This document shows positions 43,729 through 53,802 of a stretch of 64,000 bases of DNA, piece after piece. The stretch is from the NCBI RefSeq assembly GCF_014201415.1, contig NZ_JACHEH010000001.1, positions 186,001 through 250,000 of the forward strand. The letters are read 5' to 3'. Made by a program: the position numbers and the translations under genes. The DNA is from Chelatococcus composti. GTDB taxonomy: Bacteria; Pseudomonadota; Alphaproteobacteria; Rhizobiales; Beijerinckiaceae. The notes under the pieces were generated by a model. The model ran no database searches. It was not told the origin of the DNA and was given only the letters and a program-made list of their open reading frames with translations. The first letter of the stretch is position 1. The number at the start of each line of letters is the position of its first letter.

Positions 43729-45035
43729 ATGAGGGATTATCATAAATTTCTTGCGTGGGTGGCGGTTGGTTCAGTTTCATTGATCGTTGCTGGCACCGAT
43801 GCCCACGCGGGCTCCTTTGCCATAAGGGAGCAGAGCGCAACGGGGCAGGGCGCCTCGTTCGCCGGTGTCGCGGCGGGCTCGGCTGGCCTCTCCTCGATGT
43901 TCTGGAACCCGGCCACGATCACCATGAGCCCGGGCTTCCGTTTCGAAGGGCATGCGACGGTCATCTTCCCGGAAGCGAAGATCAATCCGGACCTGCCGAC
44001 GCTCGGCCTTGTCGGGGCCCTCGGCGGCACGCCCGTCGGCTCAGGCAATATCGGCCAGACAGCCTTCGTGCCCGCCGCCTATGCGGGCTATCAGGTGACC
44101 GACCGTCTCTGGCTCGGCGTGTCGGTGAACTCGCCCTTCGGCTTCATCACCAAGGCCGAGCAGAACTGGGCGGGCCAGACCTACGGGCGCTCGTCGAAGG
44201 CGTTCTCCGTCAACGTCACGCCGACCATCGGCTACAAGGTCACCGACTGGCTGTCGATCGGTGTCGGGCTGCAGGTCCAGTATTTCGACGTGACACTGAA
44301 GCGCGCCCTTGGCGTCTCGCCGCTGGCGCCGGCGCCATTCTGGAGGGGGACGCCTATGGCGTCGGCTACACGCTCGGTCTCACGCTGACACCGTTCGAGG
44401 GCACCGAGATCGGCCTTGGCTTTCGTTCGTCGATCCGCCACCAGCTCGAGGGCAATCTCATCCTGGGGCCGGGGACGATCCTTCCGGTCAAGGCCAACGT
44501 GAATCTGCCCGAGGTGGTCTCCGTCGGCATCTCGCAGCGCCTGTCGCCGCAGTGGAAGGTGATGGCGGGCGTCGAGTGGACCAACTGGAGCAGGCTCAAC
44601 GTCGTGCCTGTCACCAGCGCGGCCACCGGTCTGGCGGTGACGGCACTGCCCTTCAGCTACCGGGACGGTTGGTTCGCTTCCGTCGGTGCGGAATACCAGG
44701 TCAACGAGCAGCTCGCGCTGCGCGCCGGCCTCGGCTACGAATGGTCACCCATCACCGACCGCACGCGCGACGTTCGCATCCCCGACAACGACCGCTTCTG
44801 GGCGTCGATCGGTGCCACGTATCAGTGGAATGATCAGCTGTCCTTCGACATCGGCTACACCCACATCTTCGTCAAGGACACGGACATCCGCCTCGTGCCC
44901 GGCAATCCACAGTTCTCGGCGCTGCCCTTCGTCGCCGAGTCGAAGCCGACGGTCGACATCGTCTCCGTGGCGCTCAAATACCGGTGGGACAAGCCGGAGC
45001 GACCGATCCCGGCGCCCGTCGTGCGCAAGTACTGA
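43729..45035 (+). pseudogene. OmpP1/FadL-family outer membrane transporter, frameshifted
   Basis: Long-chain fatty acid or aromatic hydrocarbon transporter of the FadL family, about 435 residues if restored. The start is MRDYHKFLAWVAVG after GGGGGAAC, with a signal peptide cleaved near AHAG. The conserved amino-terminal plug sequence SFAIREQSATGQGASFAG and MFWNPATITM is in the first frame. The frame is lost near 44330 within a GGCGCC-GGCGCC repeat; one missing base would restore ...PLAPGAILEGDAYGVG. The second part then continues intact to VALKYRWDKPERP at the end. Because both parts are otherwise undamaged, the shift is either very recent or a sequencing or assembly error in a GC-rich repeat. 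Confidence 0.88.
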
Positions 45036-45085
45036 CCTTGCCCTTCCGCGGCCGGCCGGGGCGGTCGCAGTTTCCGGAACTCAAA

Positions 45086-45108
45086 GGCCGGCGGGATGAC
45101 CGCCGGCC
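45086..45108. terminator. Bidirectional hairpin terminator between FadL-type gene and phaC
   Basis: GGCCGGCGG-GATGA-CCGCCGGCC is a perfect 9-base-pair stem between two convergent genes, with AAA on the left and TCTTG on the right, so it can serve both transcripts although the T-runs are short. Confidence 0.75.
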
Positions 45109-45128
45109 TCTTGCGTGGGTGTTCCGTT

Positions 45129-46931
45129 TCAGGCGCGCATCTTCACATAGGTGCCGGGGGCGTCGCACAGGGGCTCGAGTGGCCCCGCAGCCGGGTCGCG
45201 CGCCTTGACCCGCTCCGGGTTCTGGGCGGCGATCCAGTCGATCCAGTCCGGCCACCATGAGCCGGGCACTTCCTGCGCCTCCTTCAGCCAGTCCTCCAGC
45301 TCGCCGCGCGGCTTGCCATTGACCCAGTGCTGGTACTTGGATTTGGCCGGCGGGTTGATGACGCCGGCGATGTGGCCCGAGCCTGCGAGCACGAAGCGGA
45401 TGCGCCCGCCGAAGAGCTGCGAGCCGAGAAACACCGAGCGGGCGGGGGCGATGTGATCCTCGCGCGTGGCCAGATGATAGGTCGGGATGGTGACATCCGG
45501 CAGTTCCAGCCGCGTGTTGCCGAAGGTCATGCGGCCCCTGGCGAGATTATTCTTCAGGTAGCACTCGCGCATGTAGAACGAGTGGTTGGCCGCCGGCATC
45601 CGGGTCGAATCGGAGTTCCAGTAGAGCAGGTCAAACGGCATCGGCGAGATGCCGCGCACGTAGTTGTTGACCACGTAGGGCCAGATGAGGTCGTTCGGCC
45701 GCAGCATGTTGAAGGCGGCGGCCATGCGCGAGCCTTCCAGATAGCCGCGCTTCGCCATCTCTTCTTCGATGGCCCTGATCTGCTCCTCGTCGACGAAGAC
45801 CTTGAGGTCGCCTGCGTGGGTGAAGTCCACCTGCGTGGTGAGGAAGGTGGCGGACGCGATGCGCTCGTCGCCGTTTGCGGCCATATAGGCGAGCGTGGCC
45901 GCCAGCAGCGTGCCGCCCACGCAGTAGCCAACGGCGGACACCTCCTCCTCGCCCGTGTTGCGGGTGATGGCGTCAAGGGCGGCAAAGATGCCCTCGCGCA
46001 TGTAGTCCTCGAAGCTTTTCCCGGCCAACCGTTCGTCGGGATTGACCCAGGAGATGCAGAACACCGTCAGGCCCTGGTCCACCGCCCAGCGGATGAAGGA
46101 TTTGTCCGGCGTGAGATCGAGGATGTAGTACTTGTTGATCCACGGCGGCACGATGAGGAGCGGCCGCCGCAGCACCTTCTCGGTCGTCGGGCTGTACTGG
46201 AGCAGCTCGATGAGATCGTTGCGGAAGATGACCTTGCCGGGCGTGTTGGCCAGATTGACACCCACCTCGAACTTGGTCGGGTCAGACTGGCGCACCTTGA
46301 GTTGCCCGCCGCCGGCCTCGATGTCCTCGGCCAGCATCTGCATGCCGCGCACCAGGTTGGCGCCGTTCTCGCGCAGGGTAGTGCGGATGAGCTCCGGGTT
46401 GGTGGCGATGAAATTGGACGGCGCGAGCGCGCTGGCGATCTGGCGCACGTAGAACTGCGCCTTGTGGCGGGTGTGCTCGTCGAGCCCCTCGGCCTGGGAC
46501 GCAAGCCGGTCTGCCCAGTCGACCGTCAGCAGGTAGGCCTGCTTGATGAAGTCGAAGAGCGGGTTTTCGTCCCACTCTGGGTCGGCGAAGCGCCGGTCCT
46601 TCGGATCGGGTTTGATCACCGGCTCGGCTTGTTCGCCCTGCATGCGCTTGAGCGTCGCTGCCCACAGCTCGATGAAGCGGGAGGTGAGGGAGGACTGGGC
46701 CTCGATCGCCTTCTGCGGATCGGACATCCACTTCTCGGCCACGTGGCCAAGCGTCTTGACGATCTCGCCGACCTCGTCGGCCGCTCCGCCCTTGGCGCGG
46801 CCTTCCTCGAAAGGCTTGAGATAGGCTACCGCCACCCGGCCGGCCTCCTCGACGAACCGGGCCATGTTGCGCGACAGGGCCTCGAAATCCGGCATCGGCG
46901 CATCGGGGCGCCGGTCGGCCTGATCAGTCAT
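45129..46931 (-). CDS. phaC: Class I poly(3-hydroxyalkanoate) synthase
   Basis: PhaC polymerises (R)-3-hydroxyacyl-CoA into polyester granules. It has 600 residues from the ATG that follows GGCGGAGGGCGC; in-frame ATGs up to 22 codons upstream have no binding site. The lipase-like box is [12 protein letters not shown] with the catalytic Cys337; the Asp is expected in the [15 protein letters not shown] region and the His in [14 protein letters not shown]. The amino-terminal domain includes [14 protein letters not shown]. Length fits the single-subunit class I type. phaA, phaB and phasin genes are not in the window. The divergent gene encodes a small lipoprotein. Confidence 0.95.
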   Translation of the reverse strand: MTDQADRRPDAPMPDFEALSRNMARFVEEAGRVAVAYLKPFEEGRAKGGAADEVGEIVKTLGHVAEKWMSDPQKAIEAQSSLTSRFIELWAATLKRMQGEQAEPVIKPDPKDRRFADPEWDENPLFDFIKQAYLLTVDWADRLASQAEGLDEHTRHKAQFYVRQIASALAPSNFIATNPELIRTTLRENGANLVRGMQMLAEDIEAGGGQLKVRQSDPTKFEVGVNLANTPGKVIFRNDLIELLQYSPTTEKVLRRPLLIVPPWINKYYILDLTPDKSFIRWAVDQGLTVFCISWVNPDERLAGKSFEDYMREGIFAALDAITRNTGEEEVSAVGYCVGGTLLAATLAYMAANGDERIASATFLTTQVDFTHAGDLKVFVDEEQIRAIEEEMAKRGYLEGSRMAAAFNMLRPNDLIWPYVVNNYVRGISPMPFDLLYWNSDSTRMPAANHSFYMRECYLKNNLARGRMTFGNTRLELPDVTIPTYHLATREDHIAPARSVFLGSQLFGGRIRFVLAGSGHIAGVINPPAKSKYQHWVNGKPRGELEDWLKEAQEVPGSWWPDWIDWIAAQNPERVKARDPAAGPLEPLCDAPGTYVKMRA

Positions 46932-47007
46932 GCGCCCTCCGCCTCTGTCGTCGACGGCATCTCGATCCGTTCCCTTTTCGCTCATATTAACCGACAATCC
47001 GTGACAT

Positions 47008-47031
47008 GGGCATCATTGACGGGCATCAATG
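47008..47031. promoter_or_regulatory. Repeats in the phaC-lipoprotein divergent region
   Basis: GGGCATCA occurs twice (47008-47015 and 47021-47028), and CATTGA-CGGGCA-TCAATG (47014-47031) is a perfect six-base dyad in the same place. The position between two divergent starts suits an operator. It does not match the PhaR site that I know (CTGC-N3/4-GCAG). Confidence 0.4.
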
Positions 47032-47096
47032 CCGGCCTCAACAGCGCACATCGTATGAGAGACTTGTTGCAGATGGTCCTTTCACAAGAGTTCATA

Positions 47097-47456
47097 ATGA
47101 GGAGACGTTCGCTGCGAAGCATTGAGCGGAGCCGCGCGTGCCGTCTCCTGCCTGCGCTGCTAACGCTTGCCCTGGCAGCCTGCACGAGCGGTGGCGAGGC
47201 TGTGCGGAGCATCGCCGTCGCCACCGGGCTTCGCGCCGAGACGCCCCAGGCGGCCGAGTTCGTCACCCAGTCGCGGCCCGAGAACCTTGACTACATGCCC
47301 ATCGGCGTGCAGCCACCGGAACGTGCCACGCGGCCGCGCGACGCCAAGGGGACGGAGCAGCTCAAGCAGGAGTTGGAAGCACGGCGACGGGCAAACGAGG
47401 CCGCCGCGGCCGAGGCGAGGTCCCTGTCGTCCGCGCCGGCGCAGGGAGCGCAATGA
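47097..47456 (+). CDS. Small lipoprotein of unknown function
   Basis: Predicted lipoprotein of 119 residues. The amino terminus is basic (MRRRSLRSIERSR), then hydrophobic LLPALLTLALAAC ending in a lipobox Cys at residue 30. The mature part includes FVTQSRPENLDYMPIGVQ, a segment I associate with a conserved rhizobial lipoprotein, and ends in a Glu/Arg/Ala-rich likely helical region. AAGAG precedes the ATG; two earlier in-frame ATGs are possible. It is divergent from phaC and 120 bases upstream of the aminotransferase gene. Function is unknown. Confidence 0.8.
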   Translation: MRRRSLRSIERSRACRLLPALLTLALAACTSGGEAVRSIAVATGLRAETPQAAEFVTQSRPENLDYMPIGVQPPERATRPRDAKGTEQLKQELEARRRANEAAAAEARSLSSAPAQGAQ

Positions 47457-47576
47457 GGCGGCTGTCTTGCCGCAGGCGCGAAAAAACGTTCCGCCTTTGG
47501 CAAGCCGGGTGCTAAATCAGGGCTGCCGCGCCGGAAGGATCGAGACGCGTGGCCCGATTCAGGGACTTGAGTAGCC

Positions 47577-48794
47577 ATGACCGATTTTCACCGCATCAAG
47601 CGTCTGCCGCCTTATGTCTTCGAGCAGGTGAACCGGATCAAGGCCGCTGCCCGAGCTAACGGGGCCGACATCATCGACCTGGGCATGGGCAATCCCGATC
47701 TGCCGGCGCCGCGTCATGTCATCGAAAAACTGGTTGAGACCGCCGGCAAGCCGCGTACCGACCGTTACTCCGCCTCCAAGGGGATCAGCGGGCTGCGCCG
47801 TGCGCAGGCGGGCTATTATGAGCGCCGCTTCGGCGTGAAGCTCGACCCGGAAACCCAGGTCGTCGCCACGCTCGGCTCGAAGGAGGGCTTCGCCAACATG
47901 GCGCAGGCCATCACCGGGCCCGGCGATGTCGTGCTCGTTCCCAACCCGAGCTATCCGATCCATGCCTTCGGCTTCCTGATGGCCGGCGGCGTGATCAGGT
48001 CCGTCCCGGCGGAGCCGACGCCGGCCTTCTTCCCCGCGCTGGAGCGCGCGGTGGTCCACTCCATCCCCAAGCCCATCGCGGTCGTCGTCTGCTATCCGTC
48101 GAACCCGACGGCCTATGTGGCGTCGCTCGACTTCTACAAGGACCTCGTGGCCTTCGCGAAGAAGCACGAGCTCATTGTCCTGTCGGATCTCGCCTATGCC
48201 GAGGTCTATTTCGACGGGGAGCCGCCGCCGTCGGTGCTGCAGGTGCCCGGCGCCATGGATGTGACGGTCGAGTTCACCTCGATGTCGAAGACCTATTCCA
48301 TGGCCGGCTGGCGCATCGGCTTCGCGGTGGGCAACGAGCGGCTGCTGGCGGCGCTTGCGCGTGTGAAGTCCTATCTCGACTATGGTGCCTACACCCCCGT
48401 GCAGGTGGCCGCGACGGCGGCCCTTAACGGGCCGGACGACTGCATCGTCGAGATGCGCGACACCTATCGCCGGCGCCGTGACGCGCTGGTCGAATCCTTT
48501 GGCCGGGCGGGCTGGCCCATTCCCGTGCCGCGCGCCTCGATGTTCGCCTGGGTGCCGATTCCGGAGCAATTCCGCAGCCTCGGCAGCCTTGAGTTCTCCA
48601 AGCTGCTCGTCGAGAAGGCTGATGTCGCGGTTGCGCCGGGCATCGGCTTCGGCGAGTACGGCGACGACTATGTGCGTATCGCCCTTGTGGAGAATGAGCA
48701 GCGCATCCGGCAGGCCGCGCGCAACATCCGCCGCTTCCTTGAAACGGCAGACAAAACGTTGCACAACGTGGTCCCGCTCGCGGCCCGGCGCTGA
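47577..48794 (+). CDS. Class I aminotransferase, AlaC/LL-diaminopimelate aminotransferase-like
   Basis: PLP-dependent aminotransferase of fold type I, 405 residues. It contains IIDLGMGNPDLPAP, YSASKGISGLRRAQAGYY, NPSYPIHAFGF, and the Schiff-base lysine in TSMSKTYSMAGWRIGF. This pattern is that of proteins labelled LL-diaminopimelate aminotransferase or the glutamate-pyruvate aminotransferase AlaC. Placement directly before homoserine dehydrogenase (50 bases) is conserved in relatives and suggests a role in amino acid supply from aspartate or pyruvate, but the true substrate is undecided. Confidence 0.9.
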   Translation: MTDFHRIKRLPPYVFEQVNRIKAAARANGADIIDLGMGNPDLPAPRHVIEKLVETAGKPRTDRYSASKGISGLRRAQAGYYERRFGVKLDPETQVVATLGSKEGFANMAQAITGPGDVVLVPNPSYPIHAFGFLMAGGVIRSVPAEPTPAFFPALERAVVHSIPKPIAVVVCYPSNPTAYVASLDFYKDLVAFAKKHELIVLSDLAYAEVYFDGEPPPSVLQVPGAMDVTVEFTSMSKTYSMAGWRIGFAVGNERLLAALARVKSYLDYGAYTPVQVAATAALNGPDDCIVEMRDTYRRRRDALVESFGRAGWPIPVPRASMFAWVPIPEQFRSLGSLEFSKLLVEKADVAVAPGIGFGEYGDDYVRIALVENEQRIRQAARNIRRFLETADKTLHNVVPLAARR

Positions 48795-48844
48795 GCCGCC
48801 GGCCGCACCGGATCCTGCCTTCGTTCCCGCGAGACTGGTTCACC

Positions 48845-50167
48845 ATGTCGCATGAATTCAGGGTCGGCGTCGCCGGCCTCGGCACGGTCGGCGCTTCCGC
48901 CGTGCGCATGCTTGCCCGCCAGGACGAGCAGCTTTTCGCCCGTCTCGGACGTCGGGTGAGGGTGACCGCCGTGTCCGCGCGCAACCGCTCGCGCGACCGC
49001 GGCCTCGATCTCGCGGCGCTCACGTGGTTCGACGATCCGGTCGCGCTCGCCCGCAGCGGTGATATCGACTGTTTCGTCGAACTCATCGGCGGAGAGGATG
49101 GCCCCGCGCTCGAGGCCGTCACCGCGGCGCTGGAAGCGGGCAGGCATGTCGTCACCGCCAACAAGGCACTGCTGGCGCGGCACGGTGTGAAGCTCGCCGC
49201 GCTCGCCGAGAAGAAGGGCGTTTCGCTCGCCTTCGAGGCGTCGGTCGCCGGCGGTATCCCCATTATCAAGACGCTGCGCGAGGCCCTCGGCGGCAACACC
49301 ATCAGCCGCGTCTACGGCATCCTCAACGGTACCTGCAACTACATCCTCTCGCGCATGGAGGCTGAGGGCCTGTCTTTCGAGGAATGCCTCAGGGACGCGC
49401 AGCGGATGGGCTATGCCGAGGCGGACCCGACCTTTGACATCGGCGGGTTCGACACGGCGCACAAGCTGTCCATCCTGACGAGCCTCGCCTTCGGCACGGA
49501 GATCGACGCCGAGGCGATCTATGTCGAGGGCATCTCCTCCATCAGCCCCATCGACATCCGGATGGCCAACGAGCTCGGCTATCGAATCAAGCTTCTCGGC
49601 GTCGCCGAGCGGACGAAGACCGGCATCGAGCAGCGCGTGCATCCCACGATGGTGCCGAAATCCTCGGCCATCGCGCAGGTGATGGGCGTGACAAACGCCG
49701 TGACGATCGACGCCGACGCCGTGCGCGAGCTCACACTCGTCGGTCCGGGGGCGGGGGGCGACGCGACCGCCTCGGCCGTCGTCGCGGACATCTGCGACCT
49801 TGCCGCGGGCAAGGCCGGGCCACCCTTCGGCGTGCCTGTCGCGATGCTGCGCAAGCCCGAGCGCGCGAAGATGCGGCTGCACACCGGGGGCTATTACGTG
49901 CGCCTGACAGCCTACGACAGGCCGGGCGCTGCCGCGTCCATTGTCACCCGCATGGCGGAGGCTGACATTTCGCTGGAGAGCATCGTCCAGCACCGGTCGG
50001 AGGATGCCGCCCAGCGCGACCCCTCCGGGCGCTCGGGGGCGCCGGTGCCGGTGGTGCTCATCACCTATGCGACGACGGAGGCCGCCATCCGAAAGGCGGT
50101 GGACAAGGTCATCGGCGACGGGCATGTCGCCGAGGCGCCACAAGTCATCCGTATTGAACGGGAGTAG
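48845..50167 (+). CDS. hom: Homoserine dehydrogenase
   Basis: Hom reduces aspartate semialdehyde to homoserine for threonine and methionine synthesis. It has 440 residues. The NAD(P)-binding motif is VAGLGTVGASAVRML, the catalytic domain has GILNGTCNYILSRM and AEADPTFDIGGFDTAHKL with the active-site Lys and Asp, and the carboxy-terminal ACT domain (YYVRLTAYDRPGAAASIVTR from about residue 350) predicts feedback control, commonly by threonine. The ribosome binding site is weak. It follows the aminotransferase gene and precedes glpX, as in many Hyphomicrobiales. Confidence 0.96.
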   Translation: MSHEFRVGVAGLGTVGASAVRMLARQDEQLFARLGRRVRVTAVSARNRSRDRGLDLAALTWFDDPVALARSGDIDCFVELIGGEDGPALEAVTAALEAGRHVVTANKALLARHGVKLAALAEKKGVSLAFEASVAGGIPIIKTLREALGGNTISRVYGILNGTCNYILSRMEAEGLSFEECLRDAQRMGYAEADPTFDIGGFDTAHKLSILTSLAFGTEIDAEAIYVEGISSISPIDIRMANELGYRIKLLGVAERTKTGIEQRVHPTMVPKSSAIAQVMGVTNAVTIDADAVRELTLVGPGAGGDATASAVVADICDLAAGKAGPPFGVPVAMLRKPERAKMRLHTGGYYVRLTAYDRPGAAASIVTRMAEADISLESIVQHRSEDAAQRDPSGRSGAPVPVVLITYATTEAAIRKAVDKVIGDGHVAEAPQVIRIERE

Positions 50168-50268
50168 GCGGCTGCAGACACTGTCGCTAGACGACCCGCA
50201 CCTTCGAGTGATCCAGTCGGCCGGTCCGGCCCGGCGATCCTAACGGCCTTTAGGGAGATCCGACCGCG

Positions 50269-51264
50269 ATGAGCGAGATTACCGTCAAGCCGAACCAGCT
50301 GATCGAACGCATCCTCACGCTGGAGCTCGTGCGCGTGACCGAGCGTGCCGCCGTGGCCGCTGCGCGGTGGCGCGGGCGTGGCAACGAGAAGGCCGCGGAC
50401 CAGGCCGCGGTTGACGCCATGCGCCGCGAGCTCAACCGCCTGCCGATCGACGGCACGGTCGTGATCGGCGAGGGTGAGCGCGACGAGGCGCCGATGCTGT
50501 TCATCGGCGAGAAGGTCGGCAACACCAAGGGGCCGAAGGTCGATATCGCGGTCGATCCGCTGGAGGGCACGACGCTCTGCGCCAAGGACATGCCCGGCTC
50601 CATCACCGTGATGGCCATGGCCGAGGCCGGCACGCTGCTCGGCGCGCCGGACGTCTACATGCAGAAGATCGCGATCGGCCCCGGCTATCCGGAGGGTGTG
50701 GTCGATCTCGATGCCTCGCCCGAGGACAACATCCACGCGCTCGCCAAGGCCAAGGGCGTGAAGCCGAACGAGATCAACGTGCTGATGCTCGATCGGCCGC
50801 GCCACGCCGACATGATTGCGGCCGTGCGCAAGACCGGTGCCGGCATCCGCCTGATCACCGACGGTGACGTCGCCGGCGTCATCTTCACGGCCAACCCTGA
50901 GGAGACCGGCATCGACATGTATCTCGGCATCGGCGCCGCTCCCGAGGGCGTGCTCGCCGCAGGCGCGCTGCGCTGTGTCGGTGGCCAGATGCAGGCCCGC
51001 CTCATCCTCGACACGCCCGAGAAGCTCGACCGCGCGGCCAAGATGGGCGTCACCGACCCCAACAAGAAGTACCAGCTGCTCGACCTCGCCTCGGGCGACG
51101 TCATCGTCGCGGCGACTGGCGTGACCAACGGTGCGCTTCTTTCGGGCGTGCGCTTCCACAAGGACATCATCGAGACGGAGACGGTGGTCTACCGCTCGGC
51201 CACGGGCACCGTGCGGCGCATCAAGGCGGAGCACCGGGAGCTCGCCAAGTTCCACCTCGAGTGA
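50269..51264 (+). CDS. glpX: Class II fructose-1,6-bisphosphatase
   Basis: GlpX dephosphorylates fructose 1,6-bisphosphate in gluconeogenesis. It has 331 residues. Metal and substrate motifs are GEGERDEAPMLFIGE, VDPLEGTTLCAKDMPGS and the later ITDGDVAGVIF and GIGAAPEGVLAAGAL segments. AGGGAGATCCG is before the ATG. The gene lies 101 bases after hom. In some relatives the enzyme also hydrolyses sedoheptulose 1,7-bisphosphate; there is no Calvin-cycle gene here to support that role. Confidence 0.96.
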   Translation: MSEITVKPNQLIERILTLELVRVTERAAVAAARWRGRGNEKAADQAAVDAMRRELNRLPIDGTVVIGEGERDEAPMLFIGEKVGNTKGPKVDIAVDPLEGTTLCAKDMPGSITVMAMAEAGTLLGAPDVYMQKIAIGPGYPEGVVDLDASPEDNIHALAKAKGVKPNEINVLMLDRPRHADMIAAVRKTGAGIRLITDGDVAGVIFTANPEETGIDMYLGIGAAPEGVLAAGALRCVGGQMQARLILDTPEKLDRAAKMGVTDPNKKYQLLDLASGDVIVAATGVTNGALLSGVRFHKDIIETETVVYRSATGTVRRIKAEHRELAKFHLE

Positions 51265-51314
51265 CCGTTCGCCGGGGCGATTGACGCGACGCTCGCCGGA
51301 AGGGGGGAGGCAGC

Positions 51315-51770
51315 ATGCGCGAGGATGCGATTGTCGTGCGGCCGCTCACGGCCGCGGACCGGGCGGCCTGGGAGCCTCTGTGGCAAGGCTATCAGGCCTT
51401 CTATTGCATCTCCCTGCCGCCGGAGGTGTCGGACGGCACTTTCGCGCGCATGCTTGATCCCGCCGAGCCGATCCATGGCCTCGGCGCATTCGTCGACGGC
51501 GAGCTTGCGGCCATCGCACATTATATCTTCCACGCCACGACCTGGAGCCTGGCCCCGCGCTGCTACCTCAACGATCTCTTCACCGCCGAGGCCCACCGCG
51601 GCCGTGGGCTCGCGCGGCGCCTCATCGAGGCGGTCTACGAGGCAGCGCGGTCGGCCGGGGCGGACCGTGTCTACTGGCTCACGCACAAGGACAACGCGAC
51701 CGCGCGGGCGCTCTACGACCGCGTGGCGGAAGACGTGGGCTTCGTCCAGTACCGCAAGCTTCTTCCGTGA
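51315..51770 (+). CDS. GNAT family N-acetyltransferase
   Basis: Acetyltransferase of the GNAT superfamily, 151 residues. The acetyl-CoA-binding motif A is visible as HRGRGLARRLIEAVYEAA near residue 94-111, preceded by CYLNDLFTAE (beta-4) and followed by VYWLTHKDNATARALYDRVA. GAAGGGGGGAGGCAGC gives a strong ribosome binding site. It lies between glpX and recJ in the same direction and may share their transcript. The substrate is unknown. Confidence 0.9.
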   Translation: MREDAIVVRPLTAADRAAWEPLWQGYQAFYCISLPPEVSDGTFARMLDPAEPIHGLGAFVDGELAAIAHYIFHATTWSLAPRCYLNDLFTAEAHRGRGLARRLIEAVYEAARSAGADRVYWLTHKDNATARALYDRVAEDVGFVQYRKLLP

Positions 51771-51838
51771 TCTGTCTTTTCCCGGCGCTGCTACCCTGAA
51801 GCGGTTGGCCCGGCCCAGGCGGCGTGAATAATCGGGCC

Positions 51839-53716
51839 ATGAGCGAATCATCCCTCGCGCGGACCCTTGATTCTCACGACGCGCTTCCGGCCCTCGCCCG
51901 TGCCGCGCCGCGCCCCTTCCTCGGCGTCACACGTTCGGCCCTCGGGCGCATGTGGCGCGACAGGTGCGACGAGGCGCAGGCGCTGCAGGCCCTTGCCATG
52001 GTCCAGCAGTACGGTCTGCCCGACATGGTGGCCCGCGTGCTCGCCGCACGCGGCGTCGCGCCGGGCGAGGCCCTCGCATTCCTCGAGCCGCGCCTGCGCG
52101 ACCTCATGCCCGATCCCTCCGTGCTGCGTGACATGGACGCGGCTGTGGCGCGGCTCGTCGTTGCGGTGAAGCGGTGTGAGCAGATCGCGATCTTCGGCGA
52201 TTACGACGTGGACGGCGCCTGCTCGGCGGCTCTCCTCGGCGGTTTCCTTGGCCGCTGCGGCGTGCCTTATGTCATCCACATTCCCGACCGGCTGACGGAG
52301 GGCTACGGGCCCAACATGGCGGCCGTCAGCGCGCTGCGCGAGGCGGGGGCGCGCCTTCTCGTCACGGTGGACTGCGGCACCGCGAGCCATGCGGTCTTCG
52401 CCCATGCGCGCGAGCTGGGCATGGACGTGGTCGTCATCGACCACCACCAGGCGCCGGCGGAGCTGCCTGTCGTCGAGGCGCTCGTCAACCCGAACCGGCA
52501 GGACGACCTCTCCGGCCTCGGGCATCTGGCGGCGGCGGGCGTGGTCTTCCTCGTCCTCGTGGCGCTCAACCGGGCACTGCGGGAGGCTGGCTTCTGGCGG
52601 GCTGACCGGCCGCAGCCCGATCTTCTCGCCGAGCTCGACCTCGTGGCGCTGGCGACGGTGGCCGACGTCGTGCCGCTCCGGGGCCTCAACCGGGCCTTCG
52701 TGCGCCAGGGGCTCGCCGTCATGCGCCGGCGCGGCCGGCCCGGGTTGACCGCGCTGATGGACACGGCCGCCCTCTCGGGTCCTCCCGAGGCATGGCACCT
52801 CGGCTTCCTGCTGGGGCCGCGCATCAATGCCGGCGGGCGCATCGGCGATGCTGCGCTCGGCGCCCGGTTGCTGCTGACGTTCGACGAGGCGGTGGCGCGG
52901 GCGACCGCCACGGAGCTCGACCGCCTCAACAAGGAGCGTCAGGCCATCGAGCTCGTCGCCGTTGAGGAGGCGATGGCGCAGGCCGACATGGCTCTGTCCG
53001 CCGATCCGGACCGGGCGGTGCTTGTCGTCCACGCGCCGGATTGGCACCCCGGCGTCGTTGGCCTCGTCGCCGCCCGGGTGAAGGAGCGTTTCCAGAAGCC
53101 GACCTTTGCCTTTGCTGCCAACGGCGAGGGCGGGCTCACCGGCTCGGGCCGCTCCATCCCCGGCGTCGATCTCGGCGCGGCGGTGCGCCGGCTCGTCGAG
53201 GCGGGGCAGGTGGCAAAGGGTGGCGGTCACGCCATGGCCGCTGGCGTGACGCTCGCCGACGGCAATCTCGCCGCCTTCGCCGAGGCCATCGACGCCCTGC
53301 TGCGCGACAGTGTTGCCGTGGCGGGGGCGGACACGGCGCTCCTCATCGACGGCGCCATGACCGCGGCCTCGGCGACGACAGAGCTGATGGCGCGACTCAA
53401 CGGGGCAGGGCCCTTCGGCTCCGGTCATCCCGAGCCTGTCTTCGCCTTCCCCAACCATATCCTCACCGAGGCGGCGGTGGTCGGCAACGGCCATGTGCGC
53501 CTGCGGCTGCGCGCCGGCGATGGCAGCCAGGTAGGCGGCATCGCCTTTCGCGCCGCGGACCAGCCGCTCGGCCGTGCGCTCCTGGCATCGCGCGGCGAGC
53601 GCGTCCACGCCGCCGGCAGCCTCGCCGTTGACCGATGGGGCGGGGCGGAGCGTGTCGACGTGCGCGTCGCGGATGTGGCACCGGCGACCCCCGGCAAGGC
53701 TGTGGACGGGCGCTGA
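51839..53716 (+). CDS. recJ: Single-stranded-DNA-specific exonuclease RecJ
   Basis: RecJ degrades single-stranded DNA 5' to 3' in recombination and repair. It has 625 residues from the ATG; a GTG five codons earlier, with AGG upstream, is an alternative start. DHH-family motifs are present: IFGDYDVDGACSAALL near residue 118, TVDCGTAS, VIDHHQAPAELP, and the DHHA1 part with GSGRSIPGVDLG and KGGGHAMAAGVTLA. An OB-fold domain ends the protein. It is the last gene before tRNA-Glu. Confidence 0.95.
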   Translation: MSESSLARTLDSHDALPALARAAPRPFLGVTRSALGRMWRDRCDEAQALQALAMVQQYGLPDMVARVLAARGVAPGEALAFLEPRLRDLMPDPSVLRDMDAAVARLVVAVKRCEQIAIFGDYDVDGACSAALLGGFLGRCGVPYVIHIPDRLTEGYGPNMAAVSALREAGARLLVTVDCGTASHAVFAHARELGMDVVVIDHHQAPAELPVVEALVNPNRQDDLSGLGHLAAAGVVFLVLVALNRALREAGFWRADRPQPDLLAELDLVALATVADVVPLRGLNRAFVRQGLAVMRRRGRPGLTALMDTAALSGPPEAWHLGFLLGPRINAGGRIGDAALGARLLLTFDEAVARATATELDRLNKERQAIELVAVEEAMAQADMALSADPDRAVLVVHAPDWHPGVVGLVAARVKERFQKPTFAFAANGEGGLTGSGRSIPGVDLGAAVRRLVEAGQVAKGGGHAMAAGVTLADGNLAAFAEAIDALLRDSVAVAGADTALLIDGAMTAASATTELMARLNGAGPFGSGHPEPVFAFPNHILTEAAVVGNGHVRLRLRAGDGSQVGGIAFRAADQPLGRALLASRGERVHAAGSLAVDRWGGAERVDVRVADVAPATPGKAVDGR

Positions 53717-53743
53717 TCCTTTGGTCTTCGCCAGCGGTTGCGC

Positions 53744-53772
53744 TTGCCGCGGTGGGAGATACGCTCTATATG
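53744..53772 (+). promoter_or_regulatory. Promoter of tRNA-Glu
   Basis: TTGCCG and TATATG are separated by exactly 17 bases, and the -10 element ends 30 bases before the first base of the tRNA. It lies just after the recJ stop. Confidence 0.65.
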
Positions 53773-53802
53773 TCGCGCCGCTGCTTCGCCCCGCGAAGCT
53801 CT

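Noticed and set aside
45327-47096. Long plus-strand frame opposite phaC that runs into the lipoprotein gene
   Set aside because: Only the last 119 codons, from 47097, have coding character and a lipoprotein signal. The rest is antisense to a clear PHA synthase.
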